A stretch of DNA of 64,000 nucleotides from JBEVJK01 sp963791325 (lineage in GTDB: Bacteria > Pseudomonadota > Alphaproteobacteria > Rhizobiales > Rhizobiaceae), in contig CAWBRU010000006.1 in the NCBI GenBank assembly GCA_963791325.1, forward strand, positions 1 to 64,000, given 5' to 3'. The translations under genes were made by a program, and so were the position numbers. The notes under the pieces were generated by a model. That model saw nothing but the letters and a program-made list of their open reading frames with translations, did no database searches and had not been told where the DNA came from. Below, one piece after another: positions 62,122 to 64,000 of this stretch; the first letter of the stretch is position 1; each line of letters begins with the position of its first letter.

Positions 62122-62144
62122 GACAACATGACCGAATTGTTGTC
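62122..62144. promoter_or_regulatory. IclR operator candidate
   Basis: GACAACA (62122-62128), spacer of nine bases, TGTTGTC (62138-62144): a perfect seven-base inverted repeat directly before the IclR gene. AGACAACATG (62121-62130) also occurs at 45066-45075 before the ADH operon, so the two IclR paralogues may share sites. Confidence 0.55.
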
Positions 62145-62303
62145 GAGCGATGCTGGATTTGTCAACACGTGTCGACGAGATCGACAATGTGAACAGCTCA
62201 ACGGAGGTCGAAAGCGCGCGACTGCACCTTCAGAGCCAAGCTGACCAGGTGAGATCGCGCGATCGGGACGGAAGGTTGGCGAATAGGCAGCCCGTCATAG
62301 GAC

Positions 62304-62332
62304 GGGCCAGCGATCCGAAGAATCGCTGGCCC
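62304..62332. terminator. Long GC-rich hairpin in the gene-poor stretch
   Basis: GGGCCAGCGAT, loop CCGAAGA, ATCGCTGGCCC: an 11-base perfect stem. There is no T-run. It could terminate transcription from the small genes on the right, or be a repetitive element. The 62145-62440 stretch holds nothing else I can identify. Confidence 0.4.
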
Positions 62333-62442
62333 ATGCTAAGCTCTAGCAGCCTGTCCCCAGGGTTTCCTCCTCTCCGCTTTCCTGCGCGGTAGGATGGCTA
62401 TGGCCATCTACCGTTAAACGGAACGTCCGGAGGACTGCGCGC

Positions 62443-62670
62443 CTAGGGCCGGAAAGGCTTTGCCCGATGGCGATCGGGATTCGGAAGCTCAAGCAGCTTT
62501 GCCAGCAGCTCCGACCTGGCATTCTCGACCAGCTGCCGTGCTGCCTGACCCGGATGAACCAGGGAAATGCCGTGTTCTCCGCCGGGACCATCGTTACGCA
62601 GGGTCAACCCTTGTTTGGCGCGCTCGAATGCCGATGCAGCTCGGCAAACTTCCAATATAGCTTTGATCAT
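62443..62670 (-). CDS. Small hypothetical protein
   Basis: A 75-residue open frame from ATG 62670: MIKAILEVCRAASAFERAKQG, then LVHPGQAARQLVENARSELLAKLLELPN. The amphipathic helix-rich composition is natural, but the frame is short and the opposite strand is also open. No family is recognised. Treat it as uncertain. Confidence 0.3.
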   Translation of the reverse strand: MIKAILEVCRAASAFERAKQGLTLRNDGPGGEHGISLVHPGQAARQLVENARSELLAKLLELPNPDRHRAKPFRP

Positions 62671-62757
62671 TGGTCTCAGCCTGCAAGCAAGATCCGAACG
62701 GCACACTGAGCTTCGTGGCGCTCGCTCTGTTCAGCTTGCCGCATCGAGCGCAATTCT

Positions 62758-63015
62758 TCATTGCGCCGGATGAACGCTCGAGGCGATCAGTTTGCCGTTC
62801 TTGACGGTGTACGTCACGACCACATTCTCGCCCGGCTTTAAACTCTCCGCCTCGATTCCCTCGGGCAATGTTACTTTTGTTCCGTCGGTTAGCAAGATCG
62901 AGTCGTGCTTTGTATCGACGCTTTGGATGGTTCCGCTCGCCGATTTGGCGATTGCCCCCGAGGTGGAGATTGCGGCAGCAAAAGCGATGATTGCGTATAC
63001 GGCTCTCGTTTTCAT
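62758..63015 (-). CDS. DUF1344-type small periplasmic protein
   Basis: An 85-residue secreted protein. It has an N-terminal signal (RAVYAIIAFAAAISTSGAIA) then the family core SASGTIQSVDTKHDSILLTDGTKVTLP, with ESLKPGENVVVTYTVKNGK after it, a small OB-like beta domain. Such proteins are common in rhizobia; the function is unknown. The start ATG 63015 gives a normal signal peptide. It is a single gene, not obviously part of an operon. Confidence 0.82.
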   Translation of the reverse strand: MKTRAVYAIIAFAAAISTSGAIAKSASGTIQSVDTKHDSILLTDGTKVTLPEGIEAESLKPGENVVVTYTVKNGKLIASSVHPAQ

Positions 63016-63175
63016 GTTCTCGACCTTGTGTTGATAGTTCTGCGTGGAGGAGGTAATGGCCAGTCCGCCTCACTCGCTTTCACATTAGATTGCTCTGTTT
63101 GCTTTGAGATTGCCGGAACCATACAGATCGGTAAGCTTCACGTTTGATCGGCAAGAGGGAAGGCCGGTCGACAGG

Positions 63176-64000
63176 CTATAAGTCCCGCATGCGCTCTACG
63201 GCATGCCGCGCGGAAGGTCCGGCCAGCAGCACAGCCACAACGACCGAAGAGGCAACGACCAAATGGACAACCGCCAGGTAAGCCCAGGGAAAGGCGAGGG
63301 TTTCGGGCGGGGGATCGAAGATGCCGGTGAGCAGTTTGACCAGCATCCATGCAGCGATCAGCCCCGACAGGAGACCGCAGACAATTCCGCCTGCGAGGAT
63401 CACCAAGCCTTCACTCCACAGGAACGAGGCGAGCTGGCCGGGGTTCGCCCCGACAGCCCAAAGAATTGTGAAGTTCCGGACCCGTTCACCGAAGCCGAGG
63501 GCCAGCATCAATCCCGTGGACGCGGCCGCCATTGTCACGGCGAAGGCGAGTTCGATCTTGGTAAGTCCCTTTAGATCGACTGCGGTGAGGCTGGAGCCGA
63601 TAAGCGCGCTGGCTTGTGCAATATCGGTAACTTTGAGAGACGGCTCATTCGATACAGCAAGCCTGGCCTCAGTTGCCAGCTCGACGGGATTGCCATTGGC
63701 CCGCATCAGCACATACTCCGCTTGCGCCGAGCCGGTCATCCTGGCCACGTAGCTCGCGTTGGCGACGATGAACGAATCCTTGGGAGCGGTCGGGAATTCT
63801 CTCGCAACACCCACGAACTTGAATGGCACTACGTGATACTGGCGGTCGGTGGCGCTCATCAGCCGGAGATTGAGCGTGTCGCCCTCCTGCAGCTGGAAGT
63901 CCTGGACGGTTTCCTCCGATACCAGAGCCGCCTCGGGCGTCCGAGCCAGCCGGTCGAGCGTCGTTCGTTTAGAGCCGCCGAAATAGGCATCCGACAGACT
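63176..64000 (-). CDS. FtsX-like permease, C-terminal part (5' end outside window)
   Basis: A minus-strand frame open to the window edge, about 274 residues present. A periplasmic stretch (VSEETVQDFQLQEGDTLNLRLM, EYVLMRANGNPVELATEARLAV) leads into the FtsX domain: LTKIELAFAVTMAAASTGLML, ERVRNFTILWAVGANPGQLASFLWSEGLVILAGGIVCGLLSGLIAAW and a last helix LAVVHLVVASSVVVAVLLAG. It resembles MacB/LolC-type exporter permeases. The N-terminal part and any ATPase partner lie beyond 64000. Confidence 0.82.
   Translation of the reverse strand, partial: SLSDAYFGGSKRTTLDRLARTPEAALVSEETVQDFQLQEGDTLNLRLMSATDRQYHVVPFKFVGVAREFPTAPKDSFIVANASYVARMTGSAQAEYVLMRANGNPVELATEARLAVSNEPSLKVTDIAQASALIGSSLTAVDLKGLTKIELAFAVTMAAASTGLMLALGFGERVRNFTILWAVGANPGQLASFLWSEGLVILAGGIVCGLLSGLIAAWMLVKLLTGIFDPPPETLAFPWAYLAVVHLVVASSVVVAVLLAGPSARHAVERMRDL

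Noticed and set aside
1..64000. CRISPR arrays, tRNA or rRNA genes
   Set aside because: No regularly spaced repeats, tRNA cloverleaf or rRNA sequence was found by reading the sequence. A covariance-model scan would be needed to exclude small RNAs.

Overview
The window is GC-rich DNA (roughly 65 percent by eye), with tightly packed operons, frequent ATGA/GTGA stop-start overlaps, many solute transporters and IclR regulators. That suggests an alphaproteobacterium of the Hyphomicrobiales (Mesorhizobium/Aminobacter-like). This is inferred from gene content; no rRNA or marker gene is present.

Bases 1-9.7 kb hold a decayed prophage or integrated element, mostly on the minus strand. From right to left: a P4-type integrase, an unknown protein, a small excisionase-like HTH protein, an unknown replication-region protein, a family A DNA polymerase split by an intact IS3-family element (4863-6125, 3-bp target duplication GAC), a winged-helix protein, and small and large terminase subunits. 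A truncated resolvase follows, cut off by a second IS3-family copy that enters from the left edge. Head and tail genes are missing.

Bases 10-24.4 kb hold an M24-family enzyme with the DddP (DMSP lyase) residue signature. Divergent from it is an operon of two SDR dehydrogenases, HyuA/HyuB hydantoinase or oxoprolinase subunits, three small membrane proteins and an APC-family permease, then two more small proteins. Convergent with that operon is an unusual fusion of a class V aminotransferase and a 2-hydroxyacid dehydrogenase, divergent from an XRE-cupin regulator.

Bases 25.1-35.7 kb carry a complete N-methylglutamate pathway for monomethylamine: mgdABCD on the minus strand, and mgsABC with gmaS on the plus strand, flanking a DJ-1/AraC-type regulator. 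GmaS makes gamma-glutamylmethylamide, MgsABC turns it into N-methylglutamate, and MgdABCD oxidises that to glutamate and a C1 unit. A HupE-like gene lies on one side, an ArsR/SRPBCC pair on the other.

Bases 36.8-62.1 kb hold carbohydrate/cyclitol or sugar-acid uptake and catabolism. There are two ribose/fructose-type ABC transporters and one MalEFGK-type ABC transporter. With them are a Gfo/Idh oxidoreductase, IolE-like TIM barrel, HpcH/HpaI aldolase, Ldh2-type dehydrogenase, zinc alcohol dehydrogenase, SMP-30 lactonase, adenine-deaminase-like amidohydrolase, CocE-type hydrolase and GMC oxidoreductase. Two closely related beta-keto acid cleavage enzymes are each associated with a closely related IclR regulator. 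The end of the window has a DUF1344-type periplasmic protein and the 3' part of an FtsX-like permease.

About 25 single-base indels interrupt otherwise well-conserved genes. They cluster at 1.1-4.6, 9.3, 17.8-19.4, 36-40.7 and 57.7-60.8 kb, while 10-17.8, 19.5-36 and 41-57.7 kb are clean. Local consensus errors are at least as likely as true gene decay. I found no tRNA, rRNA or CRISPR array.
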